Notes: a model not told the origin generated them from the sequence alone. 64,000 nt of DNA from Protonemura montana (GCA_947568835.1 OX387606.1:1364001-1428000), one strand, 5' to 3'. Positions 25,065 to 37,716 are shown, numbered from the stretch's first letter. Program-made: numbers and translations.

Positions 25065-26305
25065 GAACAATATCTCGCTGCGAATTCGGGGGAAAGTTTT
25101 TTTTACTCTAAAAATATCTCATATTTTTTTGTGGGTAGAGGAGAGGGTGGGTGTGTGTGTGTTGCCATGTCAGCTGCGGAAATGGAGTAATTCAGGAAGC
25201 GGTGCAAAGTTTAGACATGATCGAGCATCTACAGTAATAGTTGGCTAATGCCAGCAGCTCTAGGTCTGTATATTTCCACTGGCAAAATGGTGATTGGTGA
25301 AATTATGTTACAACTTTTGTCAGGTTGGCAACACAACTCCTTGCCAAAGAGTCCGTAGGAATATAAAACGGGTCATTTTTAATTTCTCTCCGAAATTTTG
25401 ACGAATATCATGATATTTGAAAGAAAACTATTTTCATAAAGATAACTATTTCCTTATCATTCAATAGTTCGTAGTAATGCATAGTTAATTGCACCTGATT
25501 TCATCTAATATACAGTTTCCGGTCAGGAATCGTTTCCGGTAGCCTAAAGTTCCTCACAATTAAACCAGTTTTAGGCAAAAAATATTGCCAATTTATGAAA
25601 AAAACTTTCGTGAAAACTAGGACTAAATAGCCGTACACCCGAGAGCATCCTAATGTGTCTTTAAAACCTTTATGTACAGCACTAACGCACTCACATCCAC
25701 TCCAACTAAACATCCCATCCTCCACCACCTTCCCATCAAGTACACCGACGCCATGACGCAGCTATCGACCGACGTCTACCTGAGCGGCGTCGGCGTCGAC
25801 ACACCTGGGCACTTGGGGGGCGGGAACACAAGGCTCGTTAAGATCGTGCGACGACGGAAACAGACGCTTTGTCTTACGAGAGGACGCCGTCGTACAAACG
25901 CTAAGTGAAAATCGTTAGATGCGATCATAGACGTCTACCATGGCGTTTGTCTATATACTGATCTAGCTCCTGATCCACCCCTACTTAACCTCAACCAAGC
26001 CTCTGCAACGCCTCCCTCAAAACCCGGACCACAAATCGATAAAATCGTTGAAAAAAGTCGACAATCGTGTTTACTAACGGCCGAGTTGATCTGTCCGCTA
26101 TCACTGCATGCATTATTGACTCAGAGGGAACACACAAGCAATAACAGATCACCGTGGCACTGTCTGCTCCTGGCCAGCATCATGGACGCCGTGATGGGGG
26201 ATTACACATTCATTTGTCCCCGCATTAATATGCAAAGTGCGCTAGGGGTAAGAGGGGTAGGGTGGAAGGGGGGAGGGGGGCAAGAGCGATCGGGCCCAGG
26301 GGAAC

Positions 26306-26315
26306 GTCACGTGAC
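26306..26315. promoter_or_regulatory. CLEAR-type palindromic E-box
   Basis: GTCACGTGAC, the TFEB/MITF-type decamer palindrome. Related TCACGTGA sites occur at 12954-12961 and 28905-28912. No adjacent gene start is recognised. Confidence 0.3.
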
Positions 26316-27413
26316 TCGGTTGCTAATCAACAGCGGTTTGTTTAATTGTTAACTCGAGCAATCAATCTCTTCCCGGCCACCTGGTACCGGCGCTGCTCGG
26401 TGACACCGACGCAAGCCCTTGTGCATGCAAAGTGATCCATCTGGAAGGCGGTGTGTTCCCTTATGACGCAAACCGCGCAACTTCTTGTGTCGTAAAGTTT
26501 CTTCTTTCCGTGTTTTTATTTTGCCAACACAGCGTAGCGCCTTTATCGCGTACTTTTGACGTTTGACGTCGATATTTCTTTCAATTCAATATCAACTAGC
26601 TCTAATATCTCGCCCCCAAGATGAGCAAAATATGCGGGTTTTACTCAAACTAAGCCCGCATGGTTCATGATACGAGGTTGAAGTATCTCTGTTATATATG
26701 TAGGGATGGAGAATGACCACGATTCACATAGAAAGCGTTTCACTTGCATTTCCATCTGCACAAAGCAACATTTACCCACTTGATATTCCAGCCAGTTCTT
26801 TATAAAATCAAGCCTCCCCTTTTATATGCCGTGATTTCCTATATAGATTTCCACCTCAGCTTGCCGACTTAAACTAATTTACATCCCGGGCTCTTCGATG
26901 CCACGGCGCCCTAACCAACTTATCCCGTCCCACCAACACAAGCATAAACCTTGCGGATACTCGAACGACCACTAAACTCATGTGCATCGAGGCTAAGAAA
27001 TTGACCGGAGCTAGCCATGATCCAACCACGGTCCACGAGAGTGCAGCACGCGTTATGCGACACATTTCCCAGCTAAAAAACTCTCCGTCAATATAAAGCA
27101 AGGGGTGGGTGTGAGCCACTTACCTAATGGCATTTGTCACCGCTCCCTGGTTTTTCTGCGCGACCACGCGGGTATGCGGATCCAGACGACCGGGGCCGGG
27201 TAATGTAAGCCTCTTCCCACCCCGTTCACAGCCCCCACGACACCCGCAGGGCTTTTTCTTTTATTGCCGCGCGCGACTCCCGGCATATATGTGCCGTCCC
27301 GTGCGCGCCTTTAGCTCCAGTTTTGTGTGCAACTTCAAGTGTTGATCACAAGTTCCTCCATGTTGGATTGATAAATATCTTCACCTCGTGTGGCGATTGT
27401 TTGTTTGCCAATA

Positions 27414-27944
27414 CTATATATTATTTGTGGTGTTTAACGACGCACTGTTTTGACATCTGGCCCTGCGGCACTGGTCTAACGGCGTCGGTGAATGAGTGGA
27501 TGATGATGAGGATGATGGTGAACCTAACCTAGGCTAGAAGGGAGGAGGAGAAACCCGGTGCCGGCACGTAGCCTACTCCTGTCGAAGAGCACCAAGGGGA
27601 CCACCGGCTTAACGTCCCTTCCGAAGGACGGTACAACGGGAACAGCAGGATTCCTCCACAAATCCATGCTGTCGAGAGGTTGATAAGCAAGGCGAGTGAA
27701 GTTGCTGTACTAACTTTCATCCCTCCAACCTCTCTCCCGAACAGAACTGGTCATGTGTATGATGGTCACCCATCCAATACCTGACCCAGCGCAGTGTTGC
27801 TTAACTTTCATCCCTCCAACCTCTCTCCCACACAGAACTAGTCATGTGTATAATGGTCACCCATTCAATACCTGACCCAGCGCAGTGTTGCTTAACTTCG
27901 GTGATCTACAAGAACCGGTGTTTCCAACACAACAAACCGTTCGG
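27414..27944 (-). mobile_element. 5S-derived SINE with 13-bp target-site duplication
   Basis: TTGTTTGCCAATA occurs immediately left (27401-27413) and right (27945-27957), marking a retrotransposed insertion. On the minus strand the element reads: 5S-like head (TGTTGGAAACACCGGTTCTT, GATCACCGAAGTTAAGC), just over two 91-bp units, then a body with GTACAGCAACTTCACTCGCC, AGGGACGTTAAGCCGGTGGT and ACGTGCCGGCACCGGGTTT. It ends at GCGTCGTTAAACACC. Confidence 0.9.
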
Positions 27945-27957
27945 TTGTTTGCCAATA

Positions 27958-30900
27958 ATTCGGACAGCTGGGATTCATTGAACAAAAATTCCTGCTTCGA
28001 AACGGCAAAATAAGCAGACATATATTTAACTGTCGCTTCTTTTCCCATAAACATAAAGTCTTTAAGATATCTTCATTTCTGTACATTATCGTCGAGCTCT
28101 AGAGCTCCATTTCTCCATCAAATCACTTCCACGCAAGGACGCTACAACTGCTTCGTACGCCGACGCCGACTCCGGGCGTCGAACTGGGACGCGCCGACGT
28201 CGGCGCCAAGTGATTGGCCGACGCCGCGGCGGCGTCGATCGGAAAGCGACGTCATCGACGTGAAAGCATTTTGCGAATCTCCATCGAATTGCCATTTGTC
28301 ACCAGGGGCTGATCCATTACCGCCGCAGTCGGCGCGAATCCAGGATAAATAGGCATTGAGATTCATGTATTCATGTATTCATAACCTACCTACACTTTAA
28401 ACTATTGGTTTACCTCGAGCTAGCGCCTGATTTGCCAAGAGAGACAGAAATGAGTGACAGATGGAAGCTGGAAGGAAGTGAGGAGATCAATTTACATGTA
28501 ACTTAATGATTTGGATGCTGAAACGACTGACGCTGCGAGCGGCCGTCGTTCATACGATGTTTGTTTAACGAAGCAATACAATGTTTCGGAGAAGTTAATA
28601 TGAAGGGCTTACGGGTAATTTCAATAAATCTATTGAAATCAATTAGAATAGTTTTAGCTCGTTTAGTTGTGGAAAGAATACTAATAAATATCCTCATGGT
28701 AATAATGATCAAACTTGCTTAAAACTTGCTTACAACAGAATTCATCTATGATTGCAAGAAAAACAAAATTATTTCAATTGAGAGAAGTAACATTTGGTGT
28801 GTGTTCTGAATGGCCGGTATAGCAGGAGTCTACTTTACCGACCGAGTCCATGACAGGTCCGAGGGGCCGGGGGCCGGTGAGAGATCAAGTTGCCATGGAG
28901 TACATCACGTGACTTGCACATGACAAATGGCTCGTGTCTCCTCGTAATGTACTCATGCATCATACCGGGAGGGGGGGTAAAAAACAACGCGTGATTCACC
29001 GCCTCATCCATAAAGCAGTGCTCGACGCTCGCCGAACTTACAACTACGCCAGCTCAAGACGAGTCGTCGGTTTCCGGGGACGTTGCCGTGTAGCTCGGAG
29101 GCTGGCTTTCCTGGGCTGCAAGGTCCCTCTAACTGTCCCTCGAATTATTGTGCCACATTGGATTGTTGTACATCTTGTGAAGTTCGGACCAAATCCGAGA
29201 TATCAAGGGAATGCGTTTTACCCACAGAACAATTGACTTGCTAAAATTGACATCCCTTCTTACTCTAAGCCTCGACGCCATTCGATCGACAAATTGCACC
29301 CGAATTCCTCGACGTCCATCGCACAAAGAAGCTCGGTCCACCTTGCCGACGTCGCCGTAGTGATGGACGACCGGTAGCGTCGCGACGCCTTTGTCCGGCG
29401 TCGCATGACAAATGTCCCCGGCGTCGGGCGTCGGTGACAAATGGGGCTCGTCGTGAACACATGCTACTCATGGCGATAAACAACTCGAGGTGGTCGTTGG
29501 ATTAGAACGCGTCGCGACTGCTCGATACCTGCCCGCATGGCACCGGGTCTGCCTCATTGCTGTCCTTGCAAATCCTGGACCAAAATACGGTCATTTTCCT
29601 GCTTTTCATCTGGGAGCGTCATAATAGTTCCTCTCTCAAGCTTTGAGCAACAACTTTATTAGTGAAACAGCAAAGGGAGACACTTTTTCCTCTCATTTAA
29701 TTAACATAGGACCCCGTTAAGAACCGTTAGACCCATTTCCTTCTTTCTTCTTTAAGATTTCCAACTTATATGGGTACAACACCATAACATTATTTCCTCA
29801 CTGCAAGAAATACTTCGATTCTTTGAAATGAGCATCGACTCTCCCGTCACCGCCAATCTGATACGCCTCTCAAAACTTTTCAATTCCACTTTTCCAGAGT
29901 CGATAAAATGTGGCTCCACAAATAGAATAATATTTTTATGAGTCTGCAGTAGTTTTAAAAGTAGAATTTGATTTGGAAGCGTGTACGGCGATTCGGGTCG
30001 AGTTGTGTTGCACATGGCTATACCTGGACTCTGCTTCGAACCTTCGCCTTCCTGCTCGCCTAACGATATGTGACAGAATCACCGCTCGTGGCTTTTTACG
30101 ACGATGCCGACGACGACGTCGTCAGGGGGACGCTATGAAGGGGCGGGGGGGGAAGGGAGGGGGGGGATTGCGTAGCGTTGTTTCGATTTATTAACAGAGT
30201 CGTTTCGCCGGCACTATATCGGCGACTAGCCGGATGACGGACGAGCAAACTTGCGGATCCCGCGGGACGCCCCCCTCCCTTAATGCTAGCGTCGCGACGC
30301 CTGCCACGTCGACGCCGCGACGCCGTGCGTCGCTGATTGACACCGTGGTGGAGGAGGGCGTCGACAAATAGAGACGCTCGGCGGCTAAAGAAATGATTGC
30401 TCTTGTGACGAGCATCTTTTCAGTGAAGTCGGTTGATAAGGAGATAGCTGATTAACAAATAAACAGACAAATAACTTGAAAGCGCTCCTGGTGACCGACT
30501 GCGGCAACTCTAAACACAAAACTAGCGCCACAAGCGGACGGTTTTTTCACTAACCAGCTCTTGTAAAGCGGCTCTTGGAAAGAAGCGGATTAACTTCCTT
30601 GAAAACGTCGCCCGCTCCTTTGATCAGCACCCTGCCTCCCCGATACCTCGAAGAGGCAGACGAAAAATTTGACAATCAGCGTTTGCCAGCTGAAAAGCGG
30701 GACTCTAGCAGACAATCGCAACCGCGGGTCCACGGTCTCTCCGATAAGACCATCCCTTGCTTCGTTCGACGCACCGGCCGTGATTGGATTTTAATCCCGG
30801 ATAATCTCTCATCCCGACCATGGTCCAGTCGCGGTCCCGTGGGTCCCCCCCACCACAACCCTCGCTTGTCTCAGATATGAATCACGGCCTCCCTCACCCC

Positions 30901-31451
30901 ACCCACCAACTCACGGTCCCCTGGTTTCCCGAGCTCGTCGACTTTTATGACCGAATCACTTTCCTCGGCTCCGCAGCGAAGAGACGGGAGTTATGAGTTA
31001 TGAGGCGCTTTAAAAAACAGTTATGTACCGTAAAGAGAACGGGATCGGCCGGGCCGGGCCGGGTCCACATCGTTGAGGGGGTGGCCGTTGGGAGGATGAC
31101 CGCGCTTGATGCAAATCAGAGCCGGGTACCGGTCGCTGCGAGGAGGGAGGGGGGGGGGGGGGGCGGCAGGGGAGCGAAGACGCCAGGATCACTGGAAGAA
31201 GTAGAATCTGGATATAAAATTTCATGTCCGGAATAAATGATCTCGTTAAAGCCAAGTGTGCATGAAAGGATACTTCCATGCAACGGCGGACGAGTGTTTT
31301 GGCATATGGAAGTTGACTACTCTTGGGGGGACTTAGATTTCAAGAAGTTTGCGGAGAGGATCGACCGATGCTTGGTGTTGGAGTGAGATTTGACCAGCCT
31401 GTCATTGGTGTTTACAATTTAACACATAGCGTTTTGTTAATTCATTGATTA
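27958..31451. other. Intergenic, GACGCC-rich blocks
   Basis: No supported exon. GACGCC/GGCGTC clusters lie at about 28150-28260, 29270-29430 and 30090-30370. GCGTCGCGACGC lies at 29377-29388 and 30289-30300, and a G-run near 31150-31163. Open frames here have no recognisable similarity. Confidence 0.45.
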
Positions 31452-31880
31452 TTAGTGTTTAACGACGCATAGTTTTGGCAACTGGCATTGTGCCACTGGT
31501 CTAATGGCGTTGGTGAATATATGGGTGGTATCAAGGATAATGGTGAACCTAATATAGTCTAGAAGGGAGGAGGGGAAACCCGGTGCCGGCACGTAGCCTA
31601 CTCCTGTCGATGAGCACCAAGGGGACCACCGGCTTAACGTCCCTTCCGAAGGACGGTACAACGTGAACAGCTGGATTCCTCCACAAATCCATGCTGTCGA
31701 GAGGTTGATAAGCAAGGCGAGTGAAGTTGCTGTCGAGAGGTTGATAAGCAAGGCGAGTGAAGTTGCTGTACCTATATTTTATCCCTTTATCCCGAACATG
31801 AGATGGTCACCCGTTAAGTATCTAAGACAGCGCAGTGTTGCTAAGTTTTGATTAGAATAGTTTTCTAACTCGCCAAACCG
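31452..31880 (-). mobile_element. 5S-derived SINE, diverged head
   Basis: The body matches the 27.4-kb copy closely (AACCCGGTGCCGGCACGTAG, GGCTTAACGTCCCTTCCGAA). It has a tandem duplication of 32 bp around GTCGAGAGGTTGATAAGCAA. The head is a single decayed 5S-like unit (GCGCAGTGTTGCTAAGTT). Confidence 0.85.
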
Positions 31881-32313
31881 TTCGACGACTTCGATGCTTC
31901 AGACTGCATTTATTACAAACTACAAAATATTTACACTTCGAATAAATAATAACAACACACCGTTCTTGACTTTGAGCGCGCCGTAAGACGCAGGCGCCAG
32001 ATCTGACGGTTCCGGCATCTGACAGTTCCTACCCGATCCACTGGCACAAGCCCCGGGAATGCTCTCTGTACCGGCGATCGAACCTTCCCCGATGAAAAAC
32101 AGCCTAGCATATTGAAAGAGGGTCACGACACGGACAGAGTGGCCAACTACAAGGACACGGACGCCATTTTGTCAATGTTCACAGCTGCCAAAATATACCA
32201 ATGTCAAATAGCAAACTGAGAAAACTCTCGAACTAACGTTACAAAATAACAATTGCAAGACCTGTGCATATTTTGTGTAGCAAATGAAATAGAGCAGCGC
32301 CATCTTTGAGACC
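31881..32313. other. Spacer, no gene seen
   Basis: Lies between a 5S-SINE and a tRNA-SINE; no exon or RNA gene supported. Confidence 0.5.
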
Positions 32314-32325
32314 AGTTATGCCGCT

Positions 32326-32524
32326 TTTTATTATTATGAACATTAAAATCGTCTCAAAAAGCCAGTGTCCAAGTAGCTCAATGGGTTCGAGCAACATCCG
32401 CGACAGGTGGAGATCGGGTTTCGAGTCCCCGTTTAGGCATCAATTTTTGAGACGGTTATAGTGTTGATAATAATAAAATACCCCGCGCATTGCAAGCGTT
32501 TGCAATTTAAATAAGAGTTTATCT
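32326..32524 (+). mobile_element. tRNA-derived SINE with 12-bp target-site duplication
   Basis: AGTTATGCCGCT flanks it at 32314-32325 and 32525-32536. Order: TTATTATTATGAACATT, TCGTCTCAAAAAGCC, tRNA-like core (GTCCAAGTAGCTCAATGGG to TTTCGAGTCCCCG), TTTTTGAGACGGTTATAGTG, TTGATAATAATAAAATACCC, CGCGCATTGCAAGCGTTTGC and an AT tail. Confidence 0.9.
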
Positions 32525-32536
32525 AGTTATGCCGCT

Positions 32537-35341
32537 CTTTTCCGACGACGGCTGTCTAAAAGGCTTATCGCACACGGCCGCGTAGATACCGAAGGATAAG
32601 GCGACATTGAGCCTCGCCGTTCACCACTAGTCGAATCAGTAGAATCAGTTGAATCAGCCATAATACACCACAGAGCCGTGCCGCGCTCTGTGATGCTCGA
32701 CTCCCATCGGTTTTACAGCGGCTCGACGGGGCCGGGACACGATTTCGATTATCGATAAGAACTCGAGTGGTATTTTTACATCCCTCTTCAAACATCGCAC
32801 CCCATCCATCACCCACCGCCCCCCATCCCGCCGCGATGAGTGACAGCTAGCGCGACAAAAGGCGCAACTTATTGGAACGCCAATTGGATTTGCGCGAGAC
32901 GACGACGTCGCCGCCGTCGCAGCAGCCCCACAAAGGGATAACGATAAGGAATCGCATCAGGACGCTGGTGACGACGTCTTCGGGCAAGCTGCCAGCTCGC
33001 GCGCGTCTTCGCGGACATGATTAGGCCATTGTCGGCGTGTTGCCCGCCCAACATCGCGGTCCCGAACACCAGATGGAGTCCCCGTGATTTCCCGATCTGC
33101 ATGCGGATCGATCGCCCCTACCCCCGTGCGACCGCAGTCACCGCGACGAGATACCGCGCGAACAAATGCGTGGTTACCGCCGCTAGGGTGGGCGGCGGAC
33201 GGGGGGCTATTGTGCTCTTCCCCGTCATTAAACGCGAGTAGGCTGACAGATCCGATTCGAGCATTGTCCCGCGCTCTCTCTCTCTCTCAGGCTGGTGCGT
33301 GCTATGCCCCTCTCTTTTTCGAGCCACAGGCACGGCCCCGGGGAATCGAATTCATCGCCGAGCAGTCGATGTGTTTTAGAAATGCATTTGTTTCCCCCCG
33401 GCCGCCCCCCCACGTCCCTTGGTCCCCGCAGAGCGTCAATCTCAACTGACAAGTGATCAGAGCACGGCTGGCTGGCTCCACCTTGCCCGAACCAGCAGAG
33501 TCGATGTCGTGCTCAACTGTCAACGGCGCCCGGCCCCCAAAAAGCCGTGCACGGCTTCACGGGCAATGATCTCGTTCCTCTGTTTCAATAATGCAGCTCG
33601 AGGCAAATCAGCGGGACACAACTTGCGTCCCTTGGATGTTTTCCGTTGCGTGTCGCTGGCAGTGATTTCCTGGCCGGCGCCCAACAGGCCGTGACGCCGG
33701 GTGCAGGTGGGTCCGTGTGCAGTGATTGCCCCCCGGGCCGGCCCGGGGTCGTGGGTTCCGTCCGGCGCCGCCAGGTGGCCAGTCGGCGACCAGGACACCT
33801 GTCAGATCGCATCCACTCGCCGCCGCCGCGACATTTGCGTGTGCGTCCCCCGGGGAACACGCCATCCCTCCCGTGACGCCGTCGAGCCGAGGCGAAGGGG
33901 GAGCCAAGCATGGGCAAACATTTTCATTCCCGCTCGGCGTTGTCGACGCGCTCCTTTGTGCCCGCCGACGCTAAACATCGGCGGGGCGCGGCGCGGGCGT
34001 TGAGGGGGCCGTTCAAAGAGGAAGGTACTTTTAATCAAGTCATGCGGCCGGGCGAGCTTTTGAACGCGTTGTGCAAGCAACTGGTGCTCGCTTCGGTCGC
34101 TCGCTCGCTTCGGCTTTCATCTTTCAGCGACGGCGTCGACGACGGCGTCCCCTAATTGGGCCCGGGCCTGCGGGCCTGTGGGGTGGCTCCAACAGGCTTT
34201 GTGACCGTGCTAGCGCGTGCCATGAATCGCCTGGAGTGGCTGTCTACATGCAGGGGGAGACTTCATGATTCGCGACATAATGGACGAAACGCGAGAGGCA
34301 GGGGACGGAGGTGCACGATGTCATTCGATGGTGGAAGTAAGGCGAGAGTTTACTCAATTTACTGTGTTACACTAATACACCACTTGATCGACATGCCACT
34401 AAGCAATTCAAACACTTGGACAGATTTCATAGACCATCTTATATAAAACTACATCACAGTCCAATTGTAACGCATTGTTAAACGAATTTCAAGCGCCTCA
34501 TCTGTCAAGAAAGTTTAATTACGTTTATAAAAATACCTCAACCTCAGGGCCAGTGATTTCTAGGCATAGCATAATTCTACCACCACTCCACACAAAGCGA
34601 ATGACACAAACCCTCTCACCAATTCAGAACTTTGTGACTCTGCCCCAGTGCAACTTTCACATGTTCGGATGGGACTGCTCTCGCTCGGAGCTGGTGCAAA
34701 CCCGGTGCAGGTCGGTGGAAAACGGCATGGGATTGGGGAACTTTCATACAGCTGCAAGGAGCAACACGAGCTCACATCCTGATGATCTGCGCTATTACAT
34801 TCCGGTTGGCAAAGTATAGTTCCTTCACAAATCCATGCACACGTTTCTACATCAAGTGGATCTGCGAGGTCAACACCGCCACGTCCAATCGCCGACGTCG
34901 CCACCGCCCCATTGGCAGGGGGGCGAGGTCAGAGGTCGCCAACCGGCGCCGGCCACGCCCAGCACAGAGCGCCGCGACGCCTGGCGCCGTGCACGGCACA
35001 CATGATGCCGCTCATAACTAATGCACCTCGTTGCCATTAGCAGCAATTAGCACCGCGACGTTAATAATACACGAGCAGACCCGAGGGGATGCGACGGCCA
35101 CTTTGCCAGGCGTCGTGGAGCTTGGCGTCGTTCAGCAGCTGCGTCGCTTTGATCGGCGGAAAGCGTCGGGCGAAGCGAGTCTGCGCGTGCCACTAGGGAA
35201 TGAATTCTGGACGGTCCTTGGTGCTTTCACCATCACGAGCTAATGGAACTAAGGTAGCAAGAAAATGGAGTGAAATTGTGAATCAACCACACGGCTTTAG
35301 GTGCAGTTTGGTGTAACTTGCACAGAACTGCTTATCGCTAT
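32537..35341. other. Intergenic, CpG-rich block
   Basis: No supported exon. About 32.88-34.3 kb is strikingly G+C- and CpG-rich, with many overlapping open frames on both strands that show no family similarity. It could be a CpG-island-like regulatory region, but no gene start is recognised. Confidence 0.4.
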
Positions 35342-35645
35342 TTAGTGTTTAACGACGCACTATGTTGACAACATGCTCTACGTTACTCTGGTCGGTGTTT
35401 GAGTGGGTAATGATAATAAACCTAATCAATATTCTAGAAAGAAGCCCGGTCCCGCCACGTAGCCTACTCCTGTCGAACAGCAGGATTTTTTCACCAATCC
35501 ATGCTGTCGAGAGGTTGATAAGCAAGGCGAGTGAAGTTCCTGTACTAACTTTCATCCCTCCAACCTCTCTCCCGAACAGAACTGGTCATGTGTATGATGG
35601 TCACCCATCCAATACCTGACTCAGCACAGTGTTGCTTAACATCAA
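35342..35645 (-). mobile_element. 5S-derived SINE, short copy
   Basis: Starts GTGTTTAACGACGCACTATG at the left, has a shortened body (GCCACGTAGCCTACTCCTGT joined directly to CAGGATTTTTTCACCAATCC), and one 91-bp unit ending GCTTAACATC. An internal body segment of about 60 bp is deleted relative to the 27.4-kb copy. Confidence 0.85.
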
Positions 35646-36339
35646 TACATACAAGGACCACTTAAGTCTATAAGGTAAATGCACAACACATAAGATTAAA
35701 TGTCCGAGTGATGTTTATTTGTGAAGTACAAGTGGAAGTATAAATTAAATATTTACATGTGCTTATATTTCTTTCAATTGGACGTTCTAATACTTAAATG
35801 TGTCGGCATCGAGTTGCATTGACAAAAAGAGTTGTGACATTCCTGTATCTGTATCGTGATGTTCCTGCCAACTTGGCCGGACAGACCGACGCCTTCGCAG
35901 ACGATGCCCGCGTGTGGAGAGTATCGATCGGCGACAACCGTGCGTCCCATGCAAGAAGTCGACGTCGAGGCGTCCGTGGCGTCGCCGCCGTGACGTCACT
36001 CGACTGGCACGACGCCCTGCGAGTGTCGCTTAGCGACGCCGTTCGAGAGGACGCCGTTCATCTTCGCCGATGTGTCTTCCGCGGTGTCACTGTTCTCGAG
36101 TGCGTCATGGGCGACGTCGTCGTGGTTTTTGGAGGCGTCTACTGGGTCGTGGGGGACGCCGTCGAGGAGCTCTACAATGCGACGCACGCAGAGAGCGGAA
36201 GCTGCACCTGCCTCTGGACTTATCTGCAATTAAACAGTTCAAGTTCTGAACTCTAAATGCTCACAACCTGCCCATCGGTTGATATCTAAGATTGAGTATG
36301 CGTGCAAATACTATTTGCTCAGCTCATGAGTTCATATCA
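35646..36339. other. Intergenic, GACGCC-rich
   Basis: A 152-codon plus-strand frame (35798-36256) spans a dense run of GACGCC/GGCGTC motifs (35930-36170) and shows no family similarity. I read it as composition-driven, not as a gene. Confidence 0.45.
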
Positions 36340-37452
36340 GCCTTCATATCTCAGTCGGTAAATTAATGGGTGATGATGAGGATGACGGTCAATATCACCT
36401 AGCCTAGAAGGGAGGAGGGGAAAACCGGTGCCGGCACGTAGTCTACTCCTGTCGAAGAGCACCAAGGGGACCACCGGCTTAACGTCCCTTTCGAAGTACG
36501 GTACAACGCGAACAACAGGATTCCTCCTCAAATCCATGCTGTCGAGAGGTTGATAAGCAAGGCGAGTGAAGTTGCTGTACTAACTTTCATCCCTCCAACC
36601 TCTCTCCCGAACAGAACTGGTCATGTGTATGATGGTCACCCGTCCAATACCTGACCCAGCACAGTGTTGCTTAACTTTCATCCCTCCAACCTCTCTCCCG
36701 AACAGAACTGGTCATGTGTATGATGGTCACCCATCCAATACCTCACCCAGCACAGTGTTGCTTAACTTTCATCCCTCCAACCTCTCTCCCGAACAGAACT
36801 GGTCATGTGTATGATGGTCACCCATCCAATACCTGACCCAGCACAGTGTTGCTTAACTTCCATCCCTCCAACCTCTCTCCCAAACAGAACTGGTCATGTG
36901 TATGATGGTCACCCATCCAATACCTGACCCAGCACAGTGTTGCTTAACTTTCATCCCTCCAACCTCTCTCCCGAACAGAACTGGTCATGTGTATGATGGT
37001 CACCCATCCAATACCTGACCCAGCACAGTGTTGCTTAACTTCCATCCCTCCAACCTCTCTCCCGAACAGAACTGGTCATGTGTATGATGGTCACCCATCC
37101 AATACCTGACCCAGCACAGTGTTGCTTAACTTCCATCCCTCCAACCTCTCTCCCGAACAGAACTGGTCATGTGTATGATGGTCACCCATCCAATACCTGA
37201 CCCAGCACAGTGTTGCTTAACTTCCATCCCTCCAACCTCTCTCCCGAACAGAACTGGTCATGTGTATGATGGTCACCCATCCAATACCTGACCCAGCGCA
37301 GTGTTGCTTAACTTTCATCCCTCCAACCTCTCTCCCAAACAGAACTGGTCATGTGTATGATGGTCACCCATCCAATACCTGACCCAGCGCAGTGTTGCTT
37401 AACTTCGGTGATCTCACGAGAACCAGTGTTTTTAACCCTCCGAACCGTTCGG
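36340..37452 (-). mobile_element. 5S-derived SINE with nine 91-bp units
   Basis: On the minus strand: the head ends at about 37452 (CCGAACGGTTCGG, then AGATCACCGAAGTTAAGC), then nine 91-bp units, then a body closely matching the 27.4-kb copy. The 3' end is replaced by diverged sequence near 36340. Confidence 0.88.
36585..37400 (-). repeat. 91-bp tandem array, 9 copies
   Basis: GCACAGTGTTGCTT recurs every 91 bp from 36661. The two rightmost units have GCGCAGTG, like the arrays at 10.8 and 13.6 kb. Units within this array are more alike than units of other loci. Confidence 0.93.
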
Positions 37453-37716
37453 TACTTTATAGCACGTCAAGATGAACACCGACTGAAGGTTCAATTACCA
37501 GAGAGGGTCATAATTTTGACGTTTTTATGAAGAAGATCACCCCTGTGACTTGCTGTAGCTCAGCGGGGGTCTTGTCGTGGCAGACCAAACAAACCTTCGA
37601 GCCAAGGAACCACTTGGACCCTTTGGGCCGAGTCCTGTCGTCCACGGTGACGACGTCTGATGGAGTGCAGCTTGTCGGGGACCGCGAGGACAGTAACAGG
37701 CCGTTCATGTACTCAC
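37453..37716. other. Region downstream of HSL exon 8
   Basis: Expected to contain, or lead to, the last HSL exon. A minus-strand open frame at 37508-37708 exists but does not resemble the HSL C-terminus, and no clear acceptor restores one. Confidence 0.4.

Larger units (their letters stand above)
24475..27413. other. Intergenic with candidate regulatory block
   Basis: No supported exon. Contains one lone relative of the 54-bp HSL intron repeat (24763-24795), a CCAAT/CRE/X-box cluster near 24.9-25.1 kb, and a palindromic E-box at 26306-26315. Confidence 0.45.

Noticed and set aside
37508-37708. Last HSL exon
   Set aside because: The open frame does not resemble the HSL C-terminus and no acceptor gives a matching junction; left unassigned.
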